A DNA stretch of 36,160 nucleotides from DATMXS01 sp035561355 (GTDB taxonomy: Bacteria > Acidobacteriota > Terriglobia > Bryobacterales > Bryobacteraceae), in NCBI GenBank assembly GCA_035561355.1, contig DATMXS010000249.1, forward strand, positions 1 to 36,160. The letters run 5' to 3'. Below, in pieces: positions 1-7,591 of this stretch. The notes under the pieces were generated by a model, which searched no databases, was not told the origin of the DNA, and was given only the letters and a program-made list of their open reading frames with translations. The translations under genes were made by a program, and so were the position numbers. The first letter of the stretch is position 1; each line of letters begins with the position of its first letter.

Positions 1-709
1 GCACAGGCCCGTCAAACAGCAGGCGCATTGGGACGATGAGTACGGCGGCGACGACCGTGGCGCACCCCATGGCAGGGCCTACGCCCAGCTCGAGCAGGCG
101 CGCAACGGCGATCCATTCGGCTGCGAACGCGGCCACATCCCAGGGCGAAAGTGGTACCAGCGCCGCCGCCGTGACCCGTTCGAGCAGGCGTGTGCGGCTG
201 AGCACGGGCAGGCCCGGATAGAACTTGAAGCAGAGCCACAAGGCGAGCACCGCCCAAGCCGCCGGGATGCCATGCGGGCGTGCCCCCAGCGCGGCGCGGC
301 CGAGCCGGTCCCGGTAAAGGCGCGTGCCCCAGGCCGCGACACCCGCGCCCGCCACGTTGCAGACGAAGTCGAGCGCGTTGGAACTTCGGGTGAGTTGCGT
401 AGTCTGAATCGTCTCGAGTGCTCCCGAGAGGAGCGCCGAAGCAGCCACTGCGGCGAAAACGATCCCGAGAGTCCTGCGCCCTGCGGCCAGAACGAACGCG
501 ACGCCGAAGGGTGCGTAGAAGAGGAGATTCGAGACCGCGTCGCGAAGGATAAAGCGGTTCAGGCCGGACGAGATGGAAAACGCCTTTGCCGGTATAGGTC
601 GGGAGCCAAGGTCCCACGGATACAGGGAGGCGTGGATGATGAGCAGCGTGAACGCGGCAAGCAGGAGCCGCCAGAGCTTCCGCCGTTGCTGTTCCGCTTC
701 CGGAGTCAC
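1..709 (-). CDS. VanZ-like integral membrane protein (3' end outside window)
   Basis: An open frame runs from a GTG at 709 to the left edge with no stop, about 236 codons, so the C-terminus is missing. The N-terminal part reads as a VanZ-like domain: a hydrophobic helix (LLLAAFTLLIIHASLYPWD), then NRFILRDAVSNLLFYAPFGV, a second hydrophobic stretch, and LSGALETIQ followed by RSSNALDFVCNVAGAGVAAW. The Glu in the ETIQ region and the D-x-V/L-x-N motif are typical of VanZ-like proteins. More predicted membrane segments follow. A GGAG lies about 9 bases before the GTG, which supports this start. The gene begins 25 bp after the phosphatase stop and could be co-transcribed with the hydrogenase operon. 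VanZ-like proteins are poorly understood; some affect glycopeptide sensitivity. A role linked to H2 metabolism is not supported by sequence. Confidence 0.75.
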   Translation of the reverse strand, partial: MTPEAEQQRRKLWRLLLAAFTLLIIHASLYPWDLGSRPIPAKAFSISSGLNRFILRDAVSNLLFYAPFGVAFVLAAGRRTLGIVFAAVAASALLSGALETIQTTQLTRSSNALDFVCNVAGAGVAAWGTRLYRDRLGRAALGARPHGIPAAWAVLALWLCFKFYPGLPVLSRTRLLERVTAAALVPLSPWDVAAFAAEWIAVARLLELGVGPAMGCATVVAAVLIVPMRLLFDGPV

Positions 710-734
710 CCTGCTATTCTCCGACGGAACGCGC

Positions 735-1937
735 CTACATGTGCTGGACTTGGACCTCTTTCATGTACTTGCTTTCGAGCAGTCCCACGATTTTCTTGAC
801 GATGTTGCGGCGAATGTCGAGCTCCATCGGCACATTGGGGTCCTGGTGGGCTTGATTGATGCGCGTGCCGACGACGATCTGGATGATGTCGCTTTCGAGC
901 AGATACGTGACGAGTTCGGTGGCCGCATTCTGGCGCGCCGTTTCGGGAGCTGCGCCGGATTCGAGCAGGCTCGCCACACGCCCTAGAGTCAGAGTGCCTT
1001 CGGTCACCAGATTCACTCCATCCATGTAGGCAGGCGGGGGGATCTCCGGATCGACATCGTCGAGGCGCATCCGAACGTGCCGCTCCAGAATGCGGGAAAT
1101 GATATTCGCAGTGGTGCCGCCGCAGATCGCAATGGTGCCTCGAAAGGACTCGACGATGCGGGCGAGGTCGCGGTCGCGGGACTGGAAAAAGGGCGGGCCT
1201 GTGGCGATCAGCATGCGGCGGGGCTCGCGGAAGTGAATCACGCCGCAGGTAATGTCGTCCTTCGCCTCACCCCCATCGAGAGCCTGCGCGCGCGTGGCGA
1301 GTTCCTTTGCGAGCGAGTGCGCGGAAATGCCGGGATCGGCTTGGATAGTCTGGGCCACGTAATCGCCGGCCTTGGCGATGCCCCATCCGAGCGGGGTGTG
1401 GTATTCACCCATGCCGGCCTGGCTGACGCCATCGGTGAAGAAGACGATGCGGTCACCGGGGCAGGCCTGGAGCTCGGAGTAGCTCAGCGTGCGGTCATGC
1501 CACTTCGCGAGAGCGATCGGCGTACGGTCGAGCGCTGTAACGGCGCCGTTGCGGATGAGCAGGCAAGGCGGGTTGTCGTACTCGATCAGGCGCGCGTGGC
1601 CGGACCCTTCCATGTCGAGGATGGTGAAGGTGGAGTAACTGATCTTGCGCACGCTGCAGATGGGCAGCGTGTCCATGATGGTCTCGGCCGACTTCTTGAT
1701 GTCCATGAACCCCGCGGTGTACTTGAGAGCCATGGTTGCGGTAAGGGTGGCGAGCACGCTGGCCTTGATGCCGCTGCCGAGGCCGTCGGAAAGAACGGCG
1801 AGAGTGCGGTCCTCCTCCTTGATCTTCTGGCACAGGAACACGTCGCCGGCGACGAACTGGCCGCGCTTGGCGATCTGCCAGGAATCCACATCGACGTAGT
1901 AGCGGCGGGCGTGTTGCGTCATTGCATCAGCTTTCAT
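735..1937 (-). CDS. SpoIIE/PP2C-type serine phosphatase of the hydrogenase operon
   Basis: The 400-residue protein has a SpoIIE-like PP2C phosphatase domain (about residues 15-238). The metal-binding acidic residues expected for the fold are visible: GD at 31-32, SDGLGSG around D51, FFTDG around D169, and KDD at 226-228. Such enzymes use Mn/Mg to remove phosphate from Ser/Thr, usually on STAS-type anti-anti-sigma factors. The last 160 residues form a separate domain I cannot name, with a glycine-rich stretch ICGGTTANI (271-279) and a conserved-looking tail VVGTRINQAH (355-364). The ATG overlaps the HydS stop by 4 bp (ATGA), so the two are probably translationally coupled. The pairing with a PAS-containing sensory hydrogenase suggests it is the output enzyme of an H2 or redox signal. 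No kinase or STAS substrate is encoded in this window. Confidence 0.9.
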   Translation of the reverse strand: MKADAMTQHARRYYVDVDSWQIAKRGQFVAGDVFLCQKIKEEDRTLAVLSDGLGSGIKASVLATLTATMALKYTAGFMDIKKSAETIMDTLPICSVRKISYSTFTILDMEGSGHARLIEYDNPPCLLIRNGAVTALDRTPIALAKWHDRTLSYSELQACPGDRIVFFTDGVSQAGMGEYHTPLGWGIAKAGDYVAQTIQADPGISAHSLAKELATRAQALDGGEAKDDITCGVIHFREPRRMLIATGPPFFQSRDRDLARIVESFRGTIAICGGTTANIISRILERHVRMRLDDVDPEIPPPAYMDGVNLVTEGTLTLGRVASLLESGAAPETARQNAATELVTYLLESDIIQIVVGTRINQAHQDPNVPMELDIRRNIVKKIVGLLESKYMKEVQVQHM

Positions 1938-3643
1938 CCTTCATCGCCGCTCCCGCCCTTGGGCAGGAAGGACTCGACGATCGAATTCAGCGTGATCTCG
2001 CTTTCGGCCGCGTTTTCGCCGATGAGATAGGCGATCTGCTGGACCGTGAGCAGGTTCTTTTGGATGACTTGGCGGGCGCGCTGGATGATTTGCTCTTTCT
2101 CGAGCGTGGGCTTGGTGGCGTCCCGGAAAATGCCGCAGACGAGCGCGTCCTTCTCGATGGTGAAGATGGAGCAGTTGAACACCCGCCCACGGAAGCGGAT
2201 TTCCCGGTCGGGTAATTCGTCGCCGCTGTTCAGGACCATGCGGAAGAGGTTGAAGAAGGGGACCAGGGCGGAAAGCTCGGTGCCTTCCAGGGAGCTGTCG
2301 GGGTCATCGCCCGCGAAGAACCGCGAGAAGCTCGGGTTGTACTCGACAATCCTGAGGTTCTCATCTGCGATGACTATTGCCGACGGCATCTTCTGCATCA
2401 GCACGTGCGTCTTCTTCTGCGCGAGCTGGCGCATGTAGCCGACACACATGTTGCGCTCGGCGCGGCCCATCGTGAACGCTTTGGCAAACTCGCGGCAGGA
2501 GTCGTAGCCGCAGCCGTTGCAGTTCAGTTCGTCCTCGACGGTGAATTTGCCGACGGAGCGCAACACGTCGCGAATCTGCTGCTCGGAAATGGCGACACCG
2601 TTGGGTGGTGGATCGGGCGGGTAATCGCTTTCGATCGGTTCCGAGGGAGGCTGCGGCCTTTCTGCGGATGGTGTGCTGCGAATCACCTTGAGCCGTTTCG
2701 CTGCGGTGCCGCCGGTGCGGGCCACCTTGGGACCGTTCACGCACCCACCTCCGCAGGCGAGCAGTTCGAGGAAGACTGGATGATCGGTCCGCAGCTCCGC
2801 AATGCCGTCGATCGCGCTGAGGACGTTGGAGAGTCCGGAGAACGACATGAACGCAGCGTCTACTGCCTGGCACTGTGCCTTGATCCCGGTGATCATGCCG
2901 CCTTCGATAGGGTACAGGCCGCCCTCGCGGGCAGTTTCGGGAACGAAGCGGTCGCCGGGCATCTCCGTGAGTTGCGCTGGGATGATTTCGCGATCGCGGA
3001 GCCAGTTACGCAGCTCAGCGAAGGTTAGGGCCGCCGAGAGGAGGCCGGGGTGCTGATCGGCCTCCTTCTTCTTGGCGATGCAGGGGCCGATGAACACGAC
3101 GCTGATGTGATCACCGAGCGAAGTTCTGAGCAGCCGCGCGTGCGCGAGCGCAGGCGAAAGTAGCCCGGAGAGGTTAGGAGTGAGCTCAGGCCGGTACTTG
3201 CGGACGAACTCCACGACGACGGGGCAGGCGGCGGAAAAGACGGTGCGGCCGGACTGCTCGGAGAGCAGTTGTGCCAGGTGCGCGGAGACTTCCTGAGCGC
3301 CGAGGGCGGTCTCGGAGGCGGCGTGGAAGCCGAGGAGGCGCAGGGCGGCAATCATCTGGCCCGGACGTAACTCGGGGAAGTCGCTCGCCCAGGAGGGCGC
3401 AAGCGAAACGACGACCTCAGCGCCCGAGGCGAGCAGACGCTCGACCCGGCCGCGGTCATAGCGAACCTTCTTCGCGCCGTTCGGGCACGATGCTACGCAC
3501 CGGCCGCATGAGATGCAGAGCTCAGCGACCACTGAAGCGTAGCCGGATTCGACTTTGATGGCCTTGACCGGGCACTCGCGGATGCACTTGTAGCAATCCT
3601 GACACTCGGTACGCTCGGTATAGACGGGGCAGAGGGCGTTCAT
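1934..3643 (-). CDS. hydS: Sensory-type [FeFe]-hydrogenase-like protein with PAS domain (HydS)
   Basis: The 569-residue protein has two N-terminal [4Fe-4S] motifs (C14/17/20/24 and C43/46/49/53), then an H-cluster domain (about 75-305), a four-Cys Fe-S domain (C375, C378, C383, C400), a PAS domain (about 413-520) and a helical tail. All four H-cluster cubane ligands remain: C140, C188, C297 and C301. Three positions that are catalytic or distal-pocket residues in fast hydrogenases differ. The L1 motif is SAACP instead of TSCCP, so the proton-relay Cys is Ala139. The L2 Met is Gly186. The L3 Met is Leu295. These changes fit the HydS sensory groups, where activity is low and H2 sensing is proposed. 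It overlaps both neighbours by 4 bp. A Pro-rich linker (about 325-350) separates the hydrogenase and signalling parts. Confidence 0.92.
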   Translation of the reverse strand: MNALCPVYTERTECQDCYKCIRECPVKAIKVESGYASVVAELCISCGRCVASCPNGAKKVRYDRGRVERLLASGAEVVVSLAPSWASDFPELRPGQMIAALRLLGFHAASETALGAQEVSAHLAQLLSEQSGRTVFSAACPVVVEFVRKYRPELTPNLSGLLSPALAHARLLRTSLGDHISVVFIGPCIAKKKEADQHPGLLSAALTFAELRNWLRDREIIPAQLTEMPGDRFVPETAREGGLYPIEGGMITGIKAQCQAVDAAFMSFSGLSNVLSAIDGIAELRTDHPVFLELLACGGGCVNGPKVARTGGTAAKRLKVIRSTPSAERPQPPSEPIESDYPPDPPPNGVAISEQQIRDVLRSVGKFTVEDELNCNGCGYDSCREFAKAFTMGRAERNMCVGYMRQLAQKKTHVLMQKMPSAIVIADENLRIVEYNPSFSRFFAGDDPDSSLEGTELSALVPFFNLFRMVLNSGDELPDREIRFRGRVFNCSIFTIEKDALVCGIFRDATKPTLEKEQIIQRARQVIQKNLLTVQQIAYLIGENAAESEITLNSIVESFLPKGGSGDEG

Positions 3644-3882
3644 TCAGCGGCTCCCAACCGGTCCTCCATGAGAGCGCGCAGCATGTCGGGCGTCACACAG
3701 TGGAACATCCGGCCATCAATCATGATATTCGGGCCTTCACTGCACTTGCCTTCGCAGAGGTGGCCCATGGGCCGGACGAGGACCCCCAGGCGGTGCTTGT
3801 CGAGAAGTTGGTTGAGCACCCGCAGATTCTCGCCGTTGCCCCTCGAGAAACATGAGCTGCCCATGCAAATCTGGATGGTCAT
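3640..3882 (-). CDS. Thioredoxin-fold [2Fe-2S] ferredoxin, stand-alone
   Basis: A small 80-residue protein with the NuoE/TRX-like ferredoxin pattern: CMGSSC (C6, C11) and CEGKC (C43, C47). These four Cys should bind one [2Fe-2S] cluster. It resembles the C-terminal domain of HydA in the same operon, which has CLGTSC and CFERC at the matching places, so the two look like paralogous modules. It starts 9 bp after hydE and overlaps hydS by 4 bp. Its position suggests it passes electrons to or from HydS or the hydrogenase complex; that role is inferred from context only. Confidence 0.9.
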   Translation of the reverse strand: MTIQICMGSSCFSRGNGENLRVLNQLLDKHRLGVLVRPMGHLCEGKCSEGPNIMIDGRMFHCVTPDMLRALMEDRLGAAE

Positions 3883-3891
3883 AGCGATCCG

Positions 3892-4953
3892 TTATGCCGG
3901 CACGGCTTCGCGGACGCGCCCACCGGGACCGGTTCCCACCGTGCGGCCGATAGCGTGGATACGGCTCCGGATGCAGGTGCCGCAGTGCTGGGGCGATTCA
4001 GTGATGCACGCCTTGCCCGGATAGATCTCGTAAAGGCGGCGGTACTCGAGCGGAGTTACGTTCGGCATGATGACGTTCGCCCCGCGCTGAAGCCCCAGTT
4101 CGCGGCCGCTCCTGCCGTTGATGGTGGCGAGGGCCGTCGTGGCCGGGATGTTCGCCTGCGGGCACACGATGCGAGTGAGCGCGAGGACGCGGTAGCACAT
4201 GTCTTCGGTCGCAGGCGCCTGTTCGCCTTCGCGGAGATCGGAGTGGAGCAGCCCTCGGCCGAGCGGCGTTGCCGGGTGCGGAATGTATGGACCCACACCG
4301 ATCATGTCGAGATCGAGTTCGCGGAACGCGAGGATGTCCCGGGTGAGGGTCTCGTAGCTTTGGCCGGGGATGCCGATCATCACGCCGCTGCCGGTTTCAT
4401 ACCCCATCTGACGAAGCTTCTGGAGCAGAGCGATGCGGCTTGGCGCGCCGGGCGGCGCCGGGTGGATCTTCCTGTAGAGTTCGGGGTCAGTGGTTTCGAA
4501 GCGGAGCAGGTAGCGGTCCGCCCCGGCATGCCGCCACTCCGCGAGATCGGACTCGGCGCGCTCGCCCATGCTGAGCGTGACGGCCAGACCCGTCTCCTTC
4601 TTGATTCGGTGAATGACGTCCGCCAGCCAGCCAGCGGTGATCCCGTGGTCCTCGCCGGCCTGCATCACGACGGTACCGTAGCCGTTCGACACAGCTGCGC
4701 GAGCGGCTTCGAGGATCTCTTCGGGCGTCAGGCGGTAGCGCTGAAGGTCACGGTTCCCGCCACGCAGGCCGCAGTAGGCGCAACTGCGGCAGCAGTAATT
4801 AGAAACCTCGATGAGCCCGCGGAGGTGCACTTCATCCCCGACAAACCGGGATCGCGTTTCATCCGCCTTGGCGTAGAGGGCGTCGAGCCGGCCGGAATCG
4901 GTTTCGCGCAACCAGGAGATGATTTCGTCGTAATGCATACAGCTCCGAAGCAT
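3892..4953 (-). CDS. hydE: [FeFe] hydrogenase H-cluster maturation radical SAM enzyme HydE
   Basis: This 353-residue radical SAM protein carries the CX3CX2C cluster motif at C54, C58 and C61, in the context SNYCCRSCAYCGLRGGN, characteristic of HydE and related BioB-like enzymes. HydE acts with HydG and HydF to assemble the two-iron subcluster of the H-cluster. It processes an iron-cysteine synthon made by HydG on the way to the dithiomethylamine bridge. The length matches the family. Near the C-terminus there is a further Cys pair (HCGTC), as in the optional second-cluster site of some HydE proteins. The ATG at 4953 overlaps the hydF stop by one base (TGATG); an in-frame ATG five codons later (4938) is an alternative start. 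Confidence 0.96.
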   Translation of the reverse strand: MLRSCMHYDEIISWLRETDSGRLDALYAKADETRSRFVGDEVHLRGLIEVSNYCCRSCAYCGLRGGNRDLQRYRLTPEEILEAARAAVSNGYGTVVMQAGEDHGITAGWLADVIHRIKKETGLAVTLSMGERAESDLAEWRHAGADRYLLRFETTDPELYRKIHPAPPGAPSRIALLQKLRQMGYETGSGVMIGIPGQSYETLTRDILAFRELDLDMIGVGPYIPHPATPLGRGLLHSDLREGEQAPATEDMCYRVLALTRIVCPQANIPATTALATINGRSGRELGLQRGANVIMPNVTPLEYRRLYEIYPGKACITESPQHCGTCIRSRIHAIGRTVGTGPGGRVREAVPA

Positions 4954-6188
4954 CAGGGCGCCAGCGCGGCACTCGGGCGCGCGCTGCGGAAGGCGTCAAG
5001 AACGGCGGGGAACGGCCCCAGCGCCCGCTCCAGAATGCCGAGGCTGTGCGCGATCACGATGCCGTAGTTTGTTATCGGCACGCCTGCTTCACGGCACTGC
5101 TGGATTCGGTTGAGCATGGCTCGGCGATTCCACATGCACCCGCCGCAGTGGATGACCAGGCTGTACTCTGCGAGGTCGTCCGGAAAGTCGTGGCCCTGCC
5201 GATGCGTGAACTTCACATTCGCACCGGTGTACTGGCCGATCCAGTGCGGAATCTTGACGCGGCCGATGTCCTCCTCGATGGGGTGATGCGTGCATGCCTC
5301 GCAGATCAGCACGCGGTCGCCAGAGTCCAGCCGGTCCACGGCAAGCGCGCCGCAGGCCATCTCCGCCAGATCGCCCTTCAAGCGGGCAAACAGAATCGAG
5401 AAGCTCGTCAGCGCCACGTCCGCCGGGGTGTCGGCTGCGACTGTGCGAAATGCTTGGGAGTCGGTGACGACGAGTTTGGGCGGCCGGCGCAGGTTCTCGA
5501 GCGCGGCGGTCAGTTCGCGCTCTTGCACGGCGAGGCACATCGAGTTGTGGTCAAGCAGGTCGCGGATCGTCTGGACTTGCGGGAGGATGAGGCGGCCCTT
5601 GGGCGCTTCCTGGTCGATCGGTACGACGAGGACGGCCAGTTCACCGGGGCCGACGAGGTCGCTCACGATCGTCAGTGAGCGAGCGGCTTCGTCGGGAACC
5701 GCCTTGGCCAGCGCGGTGCGGAGGTCGGCGATGCCTTCGCCGAGACTGGCGACAGTCCTGACGACCGGGAGGCGGAGGCGATCCATCGCCGCAAAGTCGG
5801 GAGCGGCGATGTCGGCCTTGTTGAACACGACGATCGCGGGCAGGCCGAGCTTCTGGATTTGGGAGACAAGCCCTTCCTCGAAAGGTCCCCATGCGCCGTC
5901 CGAAACGATGAGGGCGATGTCGGTGCGCGCGAGCACCGCACGCGTCTTCTCGACGCGCAGGCCGCCCAGCACGCCCGGGTCGTCGATGCCCGCGGTGTCG
6001 ATGAATAGAACCGGCCCGAGCGGTTGCAGCTCCATCGGCTTCTCAACGGGATCTGTCGTGGTGCCGGCGATGTCGGACACGATCGACGCCTGCTGCCGGA
6101 CGATGGCGTTGAGCAGCGTCGATTTTCCGACGTTGCGGCGTCCGAAGATGCCGATGTGGAGCCGAAACCCTTTGGGACTCGGTTGCAT
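4953..6188 (-). CDS. hydF: [FeFe] hydrogenase H-cluster maturation GTPase HydF
   Basis: The 411-residue protein has an N-terminal Era/TrmE-like GTPase domain: P-loop GRRNVGKST (about 16-24), switch I Thr cluster (43-45), DTAG (64-67) and NKAD (123-126). The C-terminal domain carries the HydF cluster ligands: the CTH element (C299, H301) and CGGC (C348, C351). HydF is the scaffold on which the two-iron precursor is assembled and then delivered to apo-hydrogenase. It begins at the TAATG junction with hydG (one base shared) and ends at the TGATG junction with hydE, so the three maturases are coupled in the order G-F-E. Confidence 0.97.
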   Translation of the reverse strand: MQPSPKGFRLHIGIFGRRNVGKSTLLNAIVRQQASIVSDIAGTTTDPVEKPMELQPLGPVLFIDTAGIDDPGVLGGLRVEKTRAVLARTDIALIVSDGAWGPFEEGLVSQIQKLGLPAIVVFNKADIAAPDFAAMDRLRLPVVRTVASLGEGIADLRTALAKAVPDEAARSLTIVSDLVGPGELAVLVVPIDQEAPKGRLILPQVQTIRDLLDHNSMCLAVQERELTAALENLRRPPKLVVTDSQAFRTVAADTPADVALTSFSILFARLKGDLAEMACGALAVDRLDSGDRVLICEACTHHPIEEDIGRVKIPHWIGQYTGANVKFTHRQGHDFPDDLAEYSLVIHCGGCMWNRRAMLNRIQQCREAGVPITNYGIVIAHSLGILERALGPFPAVLDAFRSARPSAALAP

Positions 6189-7591
6189 TACACGAATACG
6201 TCCCGTTTGCCGGTCTTGACCTCGCCCAGCAGGGCTTCGGAGATACGGCGCTGCGGCGGCTCCATTTGGGCGAGCTTGATATTCACGAACTGCTCACCAG
6301 CCGTGCGGCTGTCCGGGCTGGCGTAATCGTCCAGGTACTCCTGGAAGGTCGAGAGGGCGTTCGGCTCGCAGTGGTACTTGATCTCTCCCGGCTTGGCCAT
6401 GTCCATGAAGTCGCGGCCCGTGCGGCCCAGGCGGTAGCAAGCGGTGCAGAACGAGGGCATGAAGCCGAGTTCGGAGATGTCGCGGATCACCTCATTGAGC
6501 GAACGGTGGTCTCCGAGGTGGAATTGGCCCTTCAAGTCCCCATTCGTTTCGGCAGCCGTGTAGCCGCCCGGATCGGTGCGGCTGCCCGCCGAGATTTGAG
6601 AGATGCCGAGTTCGAAGCAGCGCCGGCGCGTTTCGGCGGATTCGCGCGTGGATAGGATGAGCCCGGTGTACGGAACGGCGAGCCGCAGAATCGCTATTGC
6701 TTTCAGGAAGTCTTCGTCGGACGTGAGCCATTCGGAACTGGTTGCGAAGGGCGCACCCTCGGCCGGCTCCAGGCGCGGTACGGAAACGGTATGCGGTCCG
6801 CAGCCGAACTCCTGTTCCAGGGACGCAATGTGTTGCATCATCGCGAGCATTTCGAACTTCCAGTTGTAGAGGCCCAGAAGAACCCCGATCCCAACGTCGT
6901 CGATGCCGGCCTGCATGGCCCGGTGCATGCCAGTCACACGCCAGTTGTAATCGCGCTTCACGCCGGCGAGGTGAACTTTCGCGTACGTGTCACGGTGGTA
7001 CGTTTCCTGAAAGAGCTGATAGGTGCCGATGTTCGCGGCCTTGAGGCGGCCGAAATCATCAACCGTGAGAGGGGCGATGTTGACGTTGACACGGCGAATC
7101 TCGCCGTTCCCGGAGCGCGTATTGTAGACGGTGGCGATCGAATCGAGGATGTACTGGAGGCCCGTGCCTTCCGGGTAGGACTCGCCTGCCACGACAAGCA
7201 CGCGCTTGTGGCCCTGGGTGACGAGCGCCAGGGTCTCGGCTGCGATCTCTTCCTGCGTGAGCGCACGGCGCTTTAACTCGCGGTTGCGGGCGCGGAATGA
7301 ACAGTACACACAGTCGTTGCGGCAGAAGCTGGAAATGTAGAGCGGCGCGAAAAGGACCAGGCGCGACCCGTAGATGGTCTCCTTCACGGAGCGCGCCGCG
7401 CTGTAAACCTCGCCCAGCAGCTCCTGATCGACGACATTCATCAGGGCCGCAACTTCAGCTTGGTCGAGACCTGCCAGCGTGCTCGCCTTCGCGAGGATCT
7501 CACGGACGCGGCGCCGGTCGGGCGCCACAGCCGCGTTCAGAGTATCTTCGATGGTCCGTTCGTCAATGAACGAGTCCGTTACCGTTTTCAT
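6188..7591 (-). CDS. hydG: [FeFe] hydrogenase maturation tyrosine lyase HydG
   Basis: A radical SAM enzyme with the CX3CX2C motif at C90, C94 and C97 (context FCRNDCVYCSF) and the HydG-specific C-terminal motif CX2CX22C at about C382, C385 and C408 for the auxiliary cluster. HydG cleaves tyrosine to p-cresol plus CO and cyanide, and makes an iron-carbonyl-cyanide synthon for the H-cluster. I place the start at 7591, the Met of MKTVTDSF. A GGAG lies six bases before it, and the resulting 467 residues match usual HydG length. The longer in-frame start at 7657 would overlap hydA by 95 bp. With the chosen start the overlap with the end of hydA is 29 bp. Confidence 0.95.
   Translation of the reverse strand: MKTVTDSFIDERTIEDTLNAAVAPDRRRVREILAKASTLAGLDQAEVAALMNVVDQELLGEVYSAARSVKETIYGSRLVLFAPLYISSFCRNDCVYCSFRARNRELKRRALTQEEIAAETLALVTQGHKRVLVVAGESYPEGTGLQYILDSIATVYNTRSGNGEIRRVNVNIAPLTVDDFGRLKAANIGTYQLFQETYHRDTYAKVHLAGVKRDYNWRVTGMHRAMQAGIDDVGIGVLLGLYNWKFEMLAMMQHIASLEQEFGCGPHTVSVPRLEPAEGAPFATSSEWLTSDEDFLKAIAILRLAVPYTGLILSTRESAETRRRCFELGISQISAGSRTDPGGYTAAETNGDLKGQFHLGDHRSLNEVIRDISELGFMPSFCTACYRLGRTGRDFMDMAKPGEIKYHCEPNALSTFQEYLDDYASPDSRTAGEQFVNIKLAQMEPPQRRISEALLGEVKTGKRDVFV

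Noticed and set aside
1077..2030. Long plus-strand open frame opposite the phosphatase and HydS genes
   Set aside because: Antisense shadow of well supported genes in a GC-rich genome; no family motifs.
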